A stretch of DNA of 64,000 nt from BNXB01 sp031548005 (GCA_031548005.1 JAVBRK010000073.1:1-64000), one strand, 5' to 3'. Shown: positions 1 through 9,898, counted from the first letter of the stretch. The notes: generated from the sequence alone by a model not told the origin. Program-made: numbers and translations.

Positions 1-18
1 ATTTTTACGCTTTCCTGA

Positions 19-132
19 CAGGGGGCTGTTTAAACCGTTTTCAGGGGGGCAATTTGAACCGACAAAAGGGGGGCATTTTTGACCGGATTGCCGGGGTCAT
101 TTTCCTCCGACATTCAGGGGTCTGTTTAGCCG
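19..132. mobile_element. Tandem terminal repeats of a probable IS21-family element (edge of element, truncated by window)
   Basis: Five imperfect copies of a unit resembling CAGGGGGCnnTTTnnACCG start at about 19, 42, 66, 91 and 115, a period of 23-25 bp. IS21-family elements, including those of Bacteroides, carry several such G-rich repeats at their termini where the transposase IstA binds. No istA/istB coding sequence is inside the window, so the element would lie to the left. The repeat array is seen directly; the IS21 assignment is from memory of such ends and is an inference. Confidence 0.55.
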
Positions 133-324
133 TTTTTTCCACTGATCATGGAACTGTGAAAAATTATTTGATTCCCCACTTCTTGCAAAATTTCCGTTCT
201 TTTTTATAACTTGCGAAAATTTTACTTATTGATACTTAAACAATTGGATGATATAGATAAGCGCACTCTCTGTCACAAAGGAGAATTTATAGAGTTTTCA
301 ACTAAGAATAAAAAATAGTAGATC

Positions 325-609
325 ATGGAAGAAAGAAAATTTCTGAACAACAAAGAACGGAAGCGTTACGAGCTTCATGTGGAAGACTATTTGGCTATAG
401 CGGAATATATAATCAACAATGAAGGGGTTGTGTATATGACACATACCGAAACTCCGGCTGCGCTGGAAGGTCGGGGAATCGCGTCTGAATTAATAGAGAA
501 ATCGCTCCAGGATATAAGAGATCAAGGGCAGAAAGTCTATCCGCTTTGTCCTTTTGTTGCAGCTTATATTAAAAAACACCCGGAATGGATGTCGCTCTCA
601 TTACCTTAA
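325..609 (+). CDS. Small GNAT-like N-acetyltransferase (YjdJ/COG2388 type)
   Basis: A 94-residue protein of the short GNAT subfamily (PF14542-like), cytoplasmic. The core reads YMTHTETPAALEGRGIASEL at about residues 37-56, which matches the acetyl-CoA-binding turn (x-x-G-x-G-I-A), followed by a helix and VYPLCPFVAAYIKKHPEW, the usual C-terminal signature of the family. The length is normal (90-100). The ATG at 325 follows an A-rich leader and is the only sensible start. It stands alone between the left-hand insertion-sequence end and the convergent SusD gene. Substrate is not known for this family; members are often annotated only as N-acetyltransferase. Confidence 0.8.
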   Translation: MEERKFLNNKERKRYELHVEDYLAIAEYIINNEGVVYMTHTETPAALEGRGIASELIEKSLQDIRDQGQKVYPLCPFVAAYIKKHPEWMSLSLP

Positions 610-775
610 AAGAATAATTATCGATTACCGGTTCAGGTCAAATCGAGAGTTTTATCATAGGGCTTACTCAATCGCAAATGGTTCAGATCTGCTGACATGA
701 GAACAAGAAGCTCCTGCTTGTCTTTAATTTTGAGATCATAAACAGAAGCTTCTTCTCCTTTTTCCTAAAATATAT

Positions 776-2419
776 TTACCTCAGATTAGGATTGATATTT
801 TGTTCAGATTGAGGGATAGGCCACCTGTAGTCCTGATCTTTTCTAAAACTACGAGTCATTTCGGTATCCCAACGATTATACGGATCTTTATTTGCATTTG
901 CAGCTTTAGCGCCCGGGAAAGGAGCGCCATAGAGCCTACCTTGACAAACATCATGAGCAATACCCCAACGCAGTAAATCCCAGTAACGGAGACCTTCCAT
1001 TGCCAACTCGACACGTCTTTCATTACGTAAAACCGAACGTAATTTCGTTCGGTCGAGTTCTTTGATCGGGGGCATGTTTACGTTATCACGTCCACGAACC
1101 TTGTTGATCGTATTATCCAGCAAGTTCTGGTCGATTGCTTCCCCTGCTTCCAGTTTGGCCTCCAGATAGCTTAACAGGACTTCGGCATAACGAATGATAG
1201 GAAAATCATTTCCATACATAGTTGACAAAGCAAGGGAGGTATTGGATTCATCCGCAAACTTGCGCAACAAAAAACCGGTCTGAGTAGTCTGTGCTCCGAC
1301 TCTCACATAGTCGATATTGCCTCCTGCTGTCGAATCAGGATGGGACTTATAGATCGAACCCCTGAAATGAGTTCCGTTTGTGATAAGTGTATATTTCAAA
1401 CGAGGATCCCTGTTTTTCTCCAGATTAACCGGGTCATATTTTGAATCCGTGTATGAAAAATCATCCCCATTCGTAAATTGATACGCTTCGAATAAACCAC
1501 TCAAAGGGCAGAAAAAGCACCAACCTCCATCTTTTGCGGGAAAGGCCTGTAAAGGCATCGGATTTGAAGCTTTATCTTTGATGAAAGTAGAGACAAAGAT
1601 ATTTTCAGAACTATTCTCATTGGATTCGAAGAAAATGGTTTGATAATTCGGATCTATTGCATTATCACCTAAATCTATGATTTGCTCATAAATAGCCGCT
1701 GCTTCCGAATATTTTTGAGATCCGAGCAAGGTCCTTCCCAGAAAGGCCAATGCCGCCTGTTTACACGCACGACCTCTCTCTGAGGCTTTTATATCCTTGT
1801 AACGAGGCAATGCCGCAGCTGCTTCAGTTAATTCGTTAACGATCCAGGTTGTAATCTCTGCCACAGGGGTCTTTTTTACATTATTAGCCTCTTCCGAGGT
1901 CAACGTTTTCGTAACCAACGGAACATCCCGGAAAAATTGAGATAAGTAGAAATACTGAGTAGCGCGTAGAAAACGGGCTTCTGCTCTCATTCTCTCTCGG
2001 TTAGGTTCTGAAGTGGGCACTATATTTATATGATCCAGGATATCATTACAACGGGCAATTCTCAGATAAGAAATTTTCCAATATTTCGCGATCAAGGCAT
2101 TATTTGTTGTCAGCGTTCCGTTAATAAACGATTCAAAAGGAGAACCTGCACGTCTACGGTCCAAAGCGTTATCACTGGCAAGTTCCATAAAAACAAGGCC
2201 ATAATATCCCCACCAGTCATCTACTTCATAAACTTCTTTATTATATTGTATATTCCCCCTATATGCTCCATACAAAGCAATTAATGCATTTTGCTCTGAA
2301 CTCCATACCGTACCTGCGCCAAGTTGGTCCAGCGGATCTTTTGTTAAATCATCTGTACAGGAGTTCAGGCAAAGAAAAGCCATCACTATGGCAACTATAT
2401 TATATTTTATGTATTTCAT
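776..2419 (-). CDS. SusD/RagB-family outer-membrane nutrient-binding lipoprotein
   Basis: 547 residues, normal for SusD. The N-terminus is a lipoprotein signal ending LNSC, with Cys21 as the predicted acylated residue, so the protein sits on the cell surface as the lid of the SusC channel. SusD-typical features are the early segment with DPLDQL, TPR-like helices, and the C-terminal stretch RNERRVELAMEGLRYWDLLR (about 468-487) followed by a closing WPIPQSEQNINPNL motif. It lies 35 nt downstream of the SusC gene on the same strand, so the two are co-transcribed. No glycoside hydrolase, sulfatase or protease gene follows, so the ligand cannot be named; glycan, glycopeptide or peptide uptake are all possible. 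Confidence 0.93.
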   Translation of the reverse strand: MKYIKYNIVAIVMAFLCLNSCTDDLTKDPLDQLGAGTVWSSEQNALIALYGAYRGNIQYNKEVYEVDDWWGYYGLVFMELASDNALDRRRAGSPFESFINGTLTTNNALIAKYWKISYLRIARCNDILDHINIVPTSEPNRERMRAEARFLRATQYFYLSQFFRDVPLVTKTLTSEEANNVKKTPVAEITTWIVNELTEAAAALPRYKDIKASERGRACKQAALAFLGRTLLGSQKYSEAAAIYEQIIDLGDNAIDPNYQTIFFESNENSSENIFVSTFIKDKASNPMPLQAFPAKDGGWCFFCPLSGLFEAYQFTNGDDFSYTDSKYDPVNLEKNRDPRLKYTLITNGTHFRGSIYKSHPDSTAGGNIDYVRVGAQTTQTGFLLRKFADESNTSLALSTMYGNDFPIIRYAEVLLSYLEAKLEAGEAIDQNLLDNTINKVRGRDNVNMPPIKELDRTKLRSVLRNERRVELAMEGLRYWDLLRWGIAHDVCQGRLYGAPFPGAKAANANKDPYNRWDTEMTRSFRKDQDYRWPIPQSEQNINPNLR

Positions 2420-2454
2420 AATTGTCTGTTTTTGTTAATAAATAACTCATTTTC

Positions 2455-5400
2455 TTAGAAACGTAGATTCAATCCGAATGTATAGGTAGAAAGAATCGGG
2501 TAATACTCTCCATTGGTATTGATTTCCGGATCCCAACCGCTTGGGTATTTATTCCAACAGAATGGATTTTCTGCATTCGCATACACACGTATAGAAGCTA
2601 TTTTTAGTTTTTCCAATATCTTCCTGGGTATGGTATAGCCTATTTGCATATTCTTTAACCGGACATAAGAAGCGTCTTTTACCCAAAAGTCCGAAAGCTG
2701 AGTATTCATACTACCTGTATTCTGAATAATTTCCAGCCGGGGATAATCATTGTAACGTTGTGGATTTTCAGGATTCCACCGTCCGTCGGCCTGCCAACGT
2801 TGAATATTCCCCAATGCATTGAATGCATAGCCGGCATAAGATTCCAGCCGCCCTTTTACCTCTGCTACTCCATATAGTTGAGCGCTAAGATCCAGACCTC
2901 TATATTCCGCTCCCAAATTGAAACTAAATGTATATTTAGGGATGCGGCTTCCCAAATAAACTCTGTCGAAGTTAGGATCAACCTTACCGTCTTTTTCTCC
3001 GTTTTCTCCAGTGATATCAACATAACGCAGATACCCCGGTTTCACGGCTGATCCGAAAACGCCGCTTTGATTGCTCCAAGCACTGATATCATCCTGGTCA
3101 AGGAACATACCGTCCGTTTTATATCCATAGTACATCTGCAAAGGATAACCTACAAAACAATTATCGCCGTTACCGACCATTCCATTCCGCTGAGGAACGC
3201 CTCCAAGGCCCATATCCAATACTTTATTCCGGATAATACTCAGGTTGCCTCCAATATTGTAGGTGATTTCGCCAACTTTATTTCGATGAGAAACTTCAAA
3301 TTCCCATCCTTTATTTTCCAAAGATCCTGAATTTGTATAGTCTACAGTCATACCAAGAACCGAGGATACATTACTTTGAGGCTTGGTCAGGAGGTCTGTA
3401 GTTTTTCTATAAAAATAATTCACAGACATATCTAACAAACCATTCCCGAAAAATCCGACTTCCATGCCACCATCAGTTGTACGAGTGGATTCCCATGAGA
3501 TATTCGGATCCTTCAATGAAGTGATATATCCTCCTGAAGCAATACTTCCGCCAATTACATATGGAGTGATGGAGTAAGTATTCTGATAAGGATAAAGGCC
3601 TATGTTTTGGTTTCCTAATTTACCCCATGAAGTTTTCAATTTCAGGTTGTGTATAAACGAAACATTATCTTTAAAGAACGCTTCTTCGGAAACTCGCCAG
3701 CCTAAAGCGACAGAAGGGAAAAAAGCGTATTTATGAGATTCCGGAAAGCGAGAAGATCCGTCATAGCGTACGGTTACTTCTCCCAAATATTTCTGATCGT
3801 ATGAATATTTGAATCGACCGAATACCGATTGAATGGCCCAATCCCATCCTCCTCCGCTATTTTGCATATTGTCTCTGGAGCCGACATTTATATATGGCAG
3901 GTCGTTTGTTGGAAAATTGTCCCGGTAAGCAACCAAATTGCGATAAGATTCCGACTCAAAAGAATAACCAGCCAAAGCGCTGAAATCATGTTTCCCTATC
4001 GACTTGCTATAGTCGGCCAAAGCCTGCATTGTTTGAAAAATTGTTTTTTTATCCTCTTCATTTAGCGTAGATGGTCCAAGAGAATGGGTATCATTTAATC
4101 TCATCGTTGCTGTAAATGTTCTCTCTGTTTTTCCCAGATAATTGTATCCTCCCAATAACGATAATTTCAAATCATTAAGAGGAGTATAGTCTAAACGCAT
4201 CCGGGCTGTCATCTTAAATTCGGGCACTTCAAAGAAAGATTCTCTATCAAGCCACGCAACAGGAGTACCTCCTTGCTCCGGTCCTGTTCCATAATCGCCA
4301 TTAGACAGTTTCCCGGCATAAATAGAAGGGTACCGGACAGCATTAACAACAATAGACGACAACATGCCTCCGGGCTCTTCTCTATTCGCAGAATAACCTG
4401 CCAACCAAGTCGATAGTTTCAATTTGGAGGACAACTCCGTTACCAGATTCAGGCGTGCGTCGAAACGATTATAATCATTTTTTTCAATAATCCCCTGTTG
4501 ATCCAGATAGCCTAAAGTTAAGTAATATTGTGTGGATTTTCCACCTCCCGTTACAGCAATATCATGTCCCGTTTGAAAACCATTGCGGGAAAATACATCT
4601 TTCAGAAAATCTGAATTCGGATAATTGTCCGGGTCCGATCCATCTCTGAATTTCTGAATATCCTGTTGAGAATAAGTAGTAGCGCCCATGGCTTCATTAT
4701 ACAGTGTAGCGAACTCCCAGGAGTCTACCATGTCGGGGAAAGCAGTCGGCTTGGTAAATCCGGCATACCCATTATAACTGATCCGGGTTTTTCCCTCCGC
4801 TCCCATTTTCGTCGTCACAAGAATAACTCCATTTGCCGAACGGGCGCCATATATAGCTGCAGTAGCCGCATCTTTCAATACAGAAATAGACTGTACATCC
4901 TCCGGACGTACATCATTAATCGAACCGGGAACTCCGTCAACAAGAACCAAGGCATCGGGTGTCGCCTCGATAGATCCGACTCCACGAATACGAATTTCTC
5001 CCGGGCTGTCTCCTGGTCTTCCGGAACGTTGAATCACAGTTACTCCTGTCATTTGACCCGCCAATGCATTCGACAGCATCGGAACTGTCCTGTTTTCAAG
5101 TTTATCGCTGCCAATTTGTGAAACAGAACCTATCACATTAACTTTCTTTTGAATTCCATATCCAACAACGACAACTTCATCGATCGTCATATTATCCTCT
5201 TTCATTACCACTTCCAGAGTTCTCTGAGAAGCCGGAACCTCAAGGGAGACTTTTACATATCCCAAATACGAAAATTCCAGAATTTCCCCCGGCTCTGCCT
5301 GGATGGAGAAACGTCCGTTCATATTGGTAACCATTCCTCTGGAAGTACCCCTGACAACAATGCTAACCCCAATAAGCGGCTCCCCGTTGATATCCACAAC

Positions 5401-5820
5401 AAGTCCCGTAACTGCATTTTTTTGCTGAGCAGCCATGACCATTTCGGTTCTATTAGCCAAGACTTTTTCTGTTACTACTACCTGACGATCATTGATCTGA
5501 AAAATCAGATCATTTGAAAGTAGTGTTTTCTCAAGTATTTGTTCCAAAGTTTCATCATTGGCCTCCACGGAAACTTTCGATTTTACCGGAACATTTTCTT
5601 TATAGAAAAAAATATATTCACTGTTCTTCTCTATTTCAGAAAAAAGCTGTTCGATACTTACATTTTTAAGGTGAATCGACAACCGTGTATTTTGCGAATA
5701 GGTGTTTGCGGCAAAGGCAGTACTTATACCGGCTATCAGAAAAATAAAATAAACTCTCATAATACGTATTAGAAATTTGGCTTTCGAGTCTTTTGCTTTA
5801 AGCATCATGTTTTTTTTCAT
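2455..5820 (-). CDS. SusC/RagA-family TonB-dependent outer-membrane receptor with STN signalling domain
   Basis: 1121 residues. Order: positively charged start and signal peptide (cleavage near the Ala-rich stretch at 36-42), an STN/secretin-like domain (about 45-115) that contacts a FecR anti-sigma factor, a carboxypeptidase-regulatory-like domain (about 136-215, GLVVDINGEPLIGVSIVV), the TonB plug with VVVVGYGIQKK at about 217-227 and the conserved IRIRGVGSI and VLVDGVP segments, then the 22-strand barrel ending in aromatic FGLNLRF. It imports large ligands with TonB energy. The STN domain and the adjacent FecR/ECF sigma genes indicate ligand-responsive transcription of the operon. Start chosen at 5820 (MKKNMMLK), which gives a proper signal peptide. 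Confidence 0.95.
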   Translation of the reverse strand: MKKNMMLKAKDSKAKFLIRIMRVYFIFLIAGISTAFAANTYSQNTRLSIHLKNVSIEQLFSEIEKNSEYIFFYKENVPVKSKVSVEANDETLEQILEKTLLSNDLIFQINDRQVVVTEKVLANRTEMVMAAQQKNAVTGLVVDINGEPLIGVSIVVRGTSRGMVTNMNGRFSIQAEPGEILEFSYLGYVKVSLEVPASQRTLEVVMKEDNMTIDEVVVVGYGIQKKVNVIGSVSQIGSDKLENRTVPMLSNALAGQMTGVTVIQRSGRPGDSPGEIRIRGVGSIEATPDALVLVDGVPGSINDVRPEDVQSISVLKDAATAAIYGARSANGVILVTTKMGAEGKTRISYNGYAGFTKPTAFPDMVDSWEFATLYNEAMGATTYSQQDIQKFRDGSDPDNYPNSDFLKDVFSRNGFQTGHDIAVTGGGKSTQYYLTLGYLDQQGIIEKNDYNRFDARLNLVTELSSKLKLSTWLAGYSANREEPGGMLSSIVVNAVRYPSIYAGKLSNGDYGTGPEQGGTPVAWLDRESFFEVPEFKMTARMRLDYTPLNDLKLSLLGGYNYLGKTERTFTATMRLNDTHSLGPSTLNEEDKKTIFQTMQALADYSKSIGKHDFSALAGYSFESESYRNLVAYRDNFPTNDLPYINVGSRDNMQNSGGGWDWAIQSVFGRFKYSYDQKYLGEVTVRYDGSSRFPESHKYAFFPSVALGWRVSEEAFFKDNVSFIHNLKLKTSWGKLGNQNIGLYPYQNTYSITPYVIGGSIASGGYITSLKDPNISWESTRTTDGGMEVGFFGNGLLDMSVNYFYRKTTDLLTKPQSNVSSVLGMTVDYTNSGSLENKGWEFEVSHRNKVGEITYNIGGNLSIIRNKVLDMGLGGVPQRNGMVGNGDNCFVGYPLQMYYGYKTDGMFLDQDDISAWSNQSGVFGSAVKPGYLRYVDITGENGEKDGKVDPNFDRVYLGSRIPKYTFSFNLGAEYRGLDLSAQLYGVAEVKGRLESYAGYAFNALGNIQRWQADGRWNPENPQRYNDYPRLEIIQNTGSMNTQLSDFWVKDASYVRLKNMQIGYTIPRKILEKLKIASIRVYANAENPFCWNKYPSGWDPEINTNGEYYPILSTYTFGLNLRF

Positions 5821-5940
5821 AAATATTTTGCATTTTATTTACACTAAGAACACATTTATCAGATCGTTGATTAACAACTAATTAGTAGATTTTTTACTTT
5901 CTCATTTTTTCATATTATACATTTTAAGTTCGTAATTAAT

Positions 5941-7161
5941 TTAATTGATTGTTATTATACTGTCTCTTTTCGCATAATTAAATGGCTCTGTCAGAATAAT
6001 ATTATTAAGGATATCATCAACATTCCCATCCAAACTCAATTTGCCGTTGTAACGAATATCCGAATAACGACAAGGATAGTCGATTTGTACATTGTAGTGT
6101 CGCGAAATCCGATTAAAAATTTCACTCAGAGGAGTTTCTTCCAACTTCATAATTCCATCTTTCCAACAGATATAATTATAAACATCAACTTGTTTCACCG
6201 ATTGGAGTCCCTCCTCTAAATGAAAACAATCATTCGGTTTCAACCGTGCAGAGACTTTATTATCCAGAATAACCTCAACACTACCGGAAACTAAAACAAC
6301 ATTGGTAAAATGATCTTCTTTGTAGGTTGTTATATTTAATGATGTTCCCAACACCTTAACATCCAGCCCTTTGGAATGTACCATAAATGGCTTGGATTCA
6401 TTCCGCACCACATCCAGATAAATTTCACCATCAACAAAAATTTCTCTAACATTTCCGGAGAAATAAGAGGGGTAAATCAATTTCGTCCCGGAATTTATCC
6501 AGATCTTACTGCCATCATCCAGAGTCAGAGACATGCGTTTTCCATTAGGCACTATCAACTGAATCTGTTCCATTTCTGCTTTACCATTTCTTTCAACTTT
6601 TTCGTCATTAACGATAATTGAGCCATCTTTTTCCTGCCTGATCGAAGCTTTATTGTCAATACCGACAATATCCCCAGAACCTACAATCATCCGGATATCG
6701 GATGATTCATATTTTATATTATCTAAAACACTCAATAATTCTAATTTAGTTTCCTCTGAAGAAAAATAAATCTTGTTGTGATATGCAACATCTAAAAAGA
6801 AAATCAGCAAACAGGCTGCAGCAACTACAGCCGACCATTTATAAGCAAGAGTCCGTCTTTTCCGGGATCCTATTGTTTCGTCCAATTCATTCCATTTTTC
6901 AAGAACTACCTGCTCCGGAACTACTTTCTCCCGAACGTGTATCCCATTAATGATCAAATATGCCTCCTCTATTACTTTTATTTGCTCCGAATTTTTCTCC
7001 AATAAGCGGCACCATTCATCAACGCACTCATTTTCAAATACTTTCTTTGCCAAAGAAAAGAAATAGTCGTCCAAAATAAAGTCTTCCAAATAGTATCCTC
7101 TATATCTATCTGCCATTTTTTCCAACTTTAAGTCCCATAATCTATAAGTTAATACAATCAT
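5941..7161 (-). CDS. FecR-family anti-sigma factor
   Basis: About 406 residues from 7161; an internal ATG at 7116 (MADRYRG) would give 391 and fits the family N-terminus better, so the start is uncertain. Cytoplasmic N-terminal helices, one membrane segment (about 109-127, AVVAAACLLIFFLDVAY), then the periplasmic FecR domain with VPNGKRMSLTLDDGSKIWIN, GEIYLDV, PFMVHSKGLDVKVLGTSLNI and the C-terminal DUF4974-like part (LEETPLSEIFNRISRHYNV). It holds the divergently encoded ECF sigma factor until the STN domain of the neighbouring SusC reports ligand. The gap to SusC is 120 nt. Confidence 0.93.
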   Translation of the reverse strand: MIVLTYRLWDLKLEKMADRYRGYYLEDFILDDYFFSLAKKVFENECVDEWCRLLEKNSEQIKVIEEAYLIINGIHVREKVVPEQVVLEKWNELDETIGSRKRRTLAYKWSAVVAAACLLIFFLDVAYHNKIYFSSEETKLELLSVLDNIKYESSDIRMIVGSGDIVGIDNKASIRQEKDGSIIVNDEKVERNGKAEMEQIQLIVPNGKRMSLTLDDGSKIWINSGTKLIYPSYFSGNVREIFVDGEIYLDVVRNESKPFMVHSKGLDVKVLGTSLNITTYKEDHFTNVVLVSGSVEVILDNKVSARLKPNDCFHLEEGLQSVKQVDVYNYICWKDGIMKLEETPLSEIFNRISRHYNVQIDYPCRYSDIRYNGKLSLDGNVDDILNNIILTEPFNYAKRDSIITIN

Positions 7162-7240
7162 TTCTGTTTTTTGTACTCTATTTTTGTAAAGAAAAACAAA
7201 AAAAAGATCTAAGAAACTGATTAGAAACAGAATAAATATA

Positions 7241-7248
7241 TATATTTG
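7241..7248 (+). promoter_or_regulatory. Candidate -7 element of the ECF sigma gene
   Basis: TATATTTG matches the Bacteroidetes -7 consensus TAnnTTTG and lies 17 nt before the sigma-factor ATG. No clear TTTG is seen at the -33 spacing. Confidence 0.4.
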
Positions 7249-7265
7249 TTTTTCAATCTATCTGA

Positions 7266-7868
7266 ATGGATAATAAAAGTACATATATCGAACTTACTCT
7301 TAGATCTGAAACCGATTTATGGGGAAGTTTTATCATTGGTAATCGGTCAGCATTTTCTCTCCTATATAAGAAATGTTACCAAAGTCTATATAATTATGGC
7401 ATCAATCTGGGAATGGATGAAGAATTGGCAGAAGATGCCATCCAAGATTTATTTCTGAAGTTGTATTCCAAACCAAAACTAATTAAAGACTCCCAAACCA
7501 TACGGGCCTTTTTGTTCCGTTCAATTAAAAATTATTATATAAATGCTCTGAAAAAAGACAAAAATTCTTCTTTAGAAGAGAACGATCCGGAATTCCCATT
7601 TTCTTTTGAGTATGCTATTGACGAAACAATCATTGCAAAGGATGAAGAAAAAGAAATGAAGCAACGAATCGATAAGATTCTGACTTTACTATCTCCACGT
7701 CAGCGGGAAATTGTGTATCTGCGTATTTTGTATGGAATGGAATATGATGAGATCTCCCGCATTATGAATATCTCAGGACAAAGCGCCCGAAATTTATTAC
7801 ACAAAGCATTGGAAAAGATCAGAAAAAATTCAGGAAGTTTATCTGTATTACTTTTGTTAAAACTATAA
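7266..7868 (+). CDS. RNA polymerase ECF-type sigma factor
   Basis: 200 residues. Region 2 is at about 25-90 (SLYNYGINLGMDEELAEDAI, then FLKLYSKPKL and AFLFRSIKNYYINALKK); region 4 is at about 135-190 (LSPRQREIVYLRILYGMEYD then the helix-turn-helix ISRIMNISGQSARNLLHKAL). Divergent from fecR with about 100 nt between them, the standard sigma/anti-sigma layout for SusC/SusD loci. It should direct RNA polymerase to the SusC-SusD promoter once released. The start at 7266 is preferred over the out-of-frame alternative at 7246. Confidence 0.93.
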   Translation: MDNKSTYIELTLRSETDLWGSFIIGNRSAFSLLYKKCYQSLYNYGINLGMDEELAEDAIQDLFLKLYSKPKLIKDSQTIRAFLFRSIKNYYINALKKDKNSSLEENDPEFPFSFEYAIDETIIAKDEEKEMKQRIDKILTLLSPRQREIVYLRILYGMEYDEISRIMNISGQSARNLLHKALEKIRKNSGSLSVLLLLKL

Positions 7869-7969
7869 ACAGGGCCGCTCAGCAAACAAAAAAATAAATT
7901 ATAAATCAACTAATTACAAATTTGTTATAAACTCAACAAACAACGTCCGCCATATTGAATTTAATGCCC

Positions 7970-8338
7970 TTACTTCTTAAATATGAAATAAACAGCCAGA
8001 ATCAGGAACCCAAATCCAATAGCATGATTTAATCTGAAAGGTTCATTTTTGAATACCAAGGTGGTAAAAAAAGTAAATACAACCAGTGTAATTACTTCCT
8101 GCATCACTTTCAACTGCCAAAGGTTAAAAGGGCCTCCATTACCTTCAAATCCAATCCGGTTAGCCGGAACCTGAAAACAATATTCAAAGAAAGCGATCCC
8201 CCAGCTAAACAAGATAATAGCCAGCAATCCCCAGTTATTGAACCAGGACATTTCTTTGAATTTCAAATGGCCATACCAGGCAAATGTCATGAAAATATTC
8301 GAGCAGATTAATAGTCCGACAGCCAAAAACGATTTCAT
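7970..8338 (-). CDS. DUF486/DMT-superfamily small membrane protein
   Basis: 122 residues with four hydrophobic helices (about 3-20, 33-50, 77-97, 103-120). The segment GIAFFEYCFQVPANRIGFEG followed by GGPFNLWQLKVMQEVITL is the signature of DUF486 proteins, which belong to the drug/metabolite transporter superfamily as half-size units that probably dimerise. Length is normal. No substrate is known. It is a single gene, convergent with the ECF sigma gene and followed (in its direction) by no partner. Confidence 0.85.
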   Translation of the reverse strand: MKSFLAVGLLICSNIFMTFAWYGHLKFKEMSWFNNWGLLAIILFSWGIAFFEYCFQVPANRIGFEGNGGPFNLWQLKVMQEVITLVVFTFFTTLVFKNEPFRLNHAIGFGFLILAVYFIFKK

Positions 8339-8441
8339 ATACTTCTACAGTTGAATAACAGGAGCAACCCAGGAGCAAAGATCATTTCTCTTAGGGCGTG
8401 CAAAGATAATAACAATCGGACAATCTGATATGAAAATGACA

Positions 8442-9536
8442 TTATTTTAACGTGCAACCGAAATAGGCAGCGCATACCCCTTCAGAAGAGACCATAGGAG
8501 CGCCAATCGGGTGTTCGGGCCTGCATTCGACACCAAAACAAGGACAATCAGCCACCTGTTTTTTCCCCTTCATGATTTCACCCGCAATGCATAACCCGGG
8601 GTATGTATTATTGTAAAGTGGCTCCGGATGAAAGGGGAAGCGTTTTTGGGCGTCAAATAGCTTATACTTCTCTTTTAACTTCCATCCGCTTGCAGGAATT
8701 AAGCCGATTCCACGCCAGTCCTGATCAGCAGGCTCCAGATATTCTCCGATCAATTCTCTTGCCACCAGGTTTCCAGTCTCCGGAACCGCCCGCTTATAAG
8801 CATTTTCGACCCGGGCCTCACGATTCTCCAACTGACTGAGGCAAAGATATATTCCATACAATAAATCAACAGGTTCAAATCCGGACACAACAATCGGTCG
8901 ATGAAACTTTTCCGCCAACCGGTAATAAGCCTCATTTCCTGTGACAGCACAGACATGACCTGCAGCAAGGAAGCCATCTACTAAGTTATCTTCTTGTGAA
9001 AGGATGGCCTCCATGACCGGAGGAACGGCAAAAAGGGAAGTTAATAGGTAAAAGTTATGAAGCCCCCGCCGCCGGGATTCTTTCAAAGCCATCAGATGAA
9101 CAGGAGCCGATGTTTCAAAACCTACAGCAAAAAAAACAACTTCTTTATCGGGGTTTTCAGCCGCTATATCCACAGCATCCAAAGGAGAATACAGCAATCG
9201 AACATCCCCACCCCGGGCTTTGGTCCGGAGTAAGTCGTCGCTGGTTCCGGGCACACGCATCATATCTCCGAAAGTCGCCAGTATTACCTCCGGATGCCGG
9301 GCCAATTCGAGGGCTTGGTCGATCACTCCGACCGGAGTCACACAAACCGGGCATCCGGGCCCATGCAACAAGGTTATTTGAGAAGGAAGCATATCTTCAA
9401 TCTGGTAGCGGGCTATCGTATAAGTTTGTCCTCCACAAACTTCCATAATATTCCAGGGTCTGGTGGTAATGCGCTCAATGGCTCCGGTAAGAATCCGGAC
9501 ATGATCATGATTCCTGAAATCCTTTATATAATCCAT
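8442..9536 (-). CDS. hypD: Hydrogenase maturation protein HypD
   Basis: 364 residues, normal length. HypD is a [4Fe-4S] scaffold which, with HypC, carries the Fe(CN)2CO unit for the [NiFe] active site. Seen: the MEVCGGQTYTIARY motif with the conserved Cys, GPGCPVCVTPVGVID with the Cys pair, FFAVGFETSAP, and the C-terminal cluster region with CIAGEIMKGKKQVADCPCFG and VECRPEHPIGAPMVSSEGVC holding the cluster cysteines. hypC lies 5 nt upstream on the same strand. No hydrogenase structural genes are nearby. Confidence 0.97.
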   Translation of the reverse strand: MDYIKDFRNHDHVRILTGAIERITTRPWNIMEVCGGQTYTIARYQIEDMLPSQITLLHGPGCPVCVTPVGVIDQALELARHPEVILATFGDMMRVPGTSDDLLRTKARGGDVRLLYSPLDAVDIAAENPDKEVVFFAVGFETSAPVHLMALKESRRRGLHNFYLLTSLFAVPPVMEAILSQEDNLVDGFLAAGHVCAVTGNEAYYRLAEKFHRPIVVSGFEPVDLLYGIYLCLSQLENREARVENAYKRAVPETGNLVARELIGEYLEPADQDWRGIGLIPASGWKLKEKYKLFDAQKRFPFHPEPLYNNTYPGLCIAGEIMKGKKQVADCPCFGVECRPEHPIGAPMVSSEGVCAAYFGCTLK

Positions 9537-9541
9537 CTTTA

Positions 9542-9790
9542 TTATTCCGGCGGGTTGGTACCGAGTGACCTGGAGATCCGTTCAAAATCGGCTAAAGTTT
9601 CCTCCGCTTCATCTTTATTCAATATAGAAATTGCAATACCTGCATGTGCAAGTACGTAATCCCCCTCGGCTGCATCCACCCATTGAATACAGATCGATTT
9701 AACAATCCCTCCAAAATCGATTTTTGCCATTTTCAATTCAGGTACGGAACAATCGATACTTATTATTTTCCCAGGTACGGCCAAACACAT
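9542..9790 (-). CDS. hypC: Hydrogenase maturation chaperone HypC
   Basis: 82 residues. The protein must start MCLAVPGKI, because the Cys directly after Met is the catalytic/ligand residue of HypC/HupF; this puts the ATG at 9790 rather than at the TTG two codons upstream. Further family features: KIDFGGIVKSICIQW and the C-terminal DYVLAHAGIAISILN. HypC binds HypD and delivers the iron-cyanide-CO group to the hydrogenase large subunit. First gene of the hypC-hypD pair, divergent from the FmdE-like/hypF/hypA/hypB set with about 110 nt between. Confidence 0.95.
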   Translation of the reverse strand: MCLAVPGKIISIDCSVPELKMAKIDFGGIVKSICIQWVDAAEGDYVLAHAGIAISILNKDEAEETLADFERISRSLGTNPPE

Positions 9791-9868
9791 AAACAATTCA
9801 AATTTATAGCCTCAAATGTAGGAATTATTTTTTGAAATAAAAGTTCAGCAGGAATAATTATAATTCGC

Positions 9869-9876
9869 TACCTTTG
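9869..9876 (+). promoter_or_regulatory. Candidate -7 element for the FmdE-like/hypFAB operon
   Basis: TACCTTTG fits TAnnTTTG and lies 22 nt before the ATG at 9899. On the opposite strand, CAAATTTA at 9799-9806 (TAAATTTG read on minus) could serve hypC but would leave almost no leader. Confidence 0.45.
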
Positions 9877-9898
9877 GAAAATTAATTTTGAATCGAGT

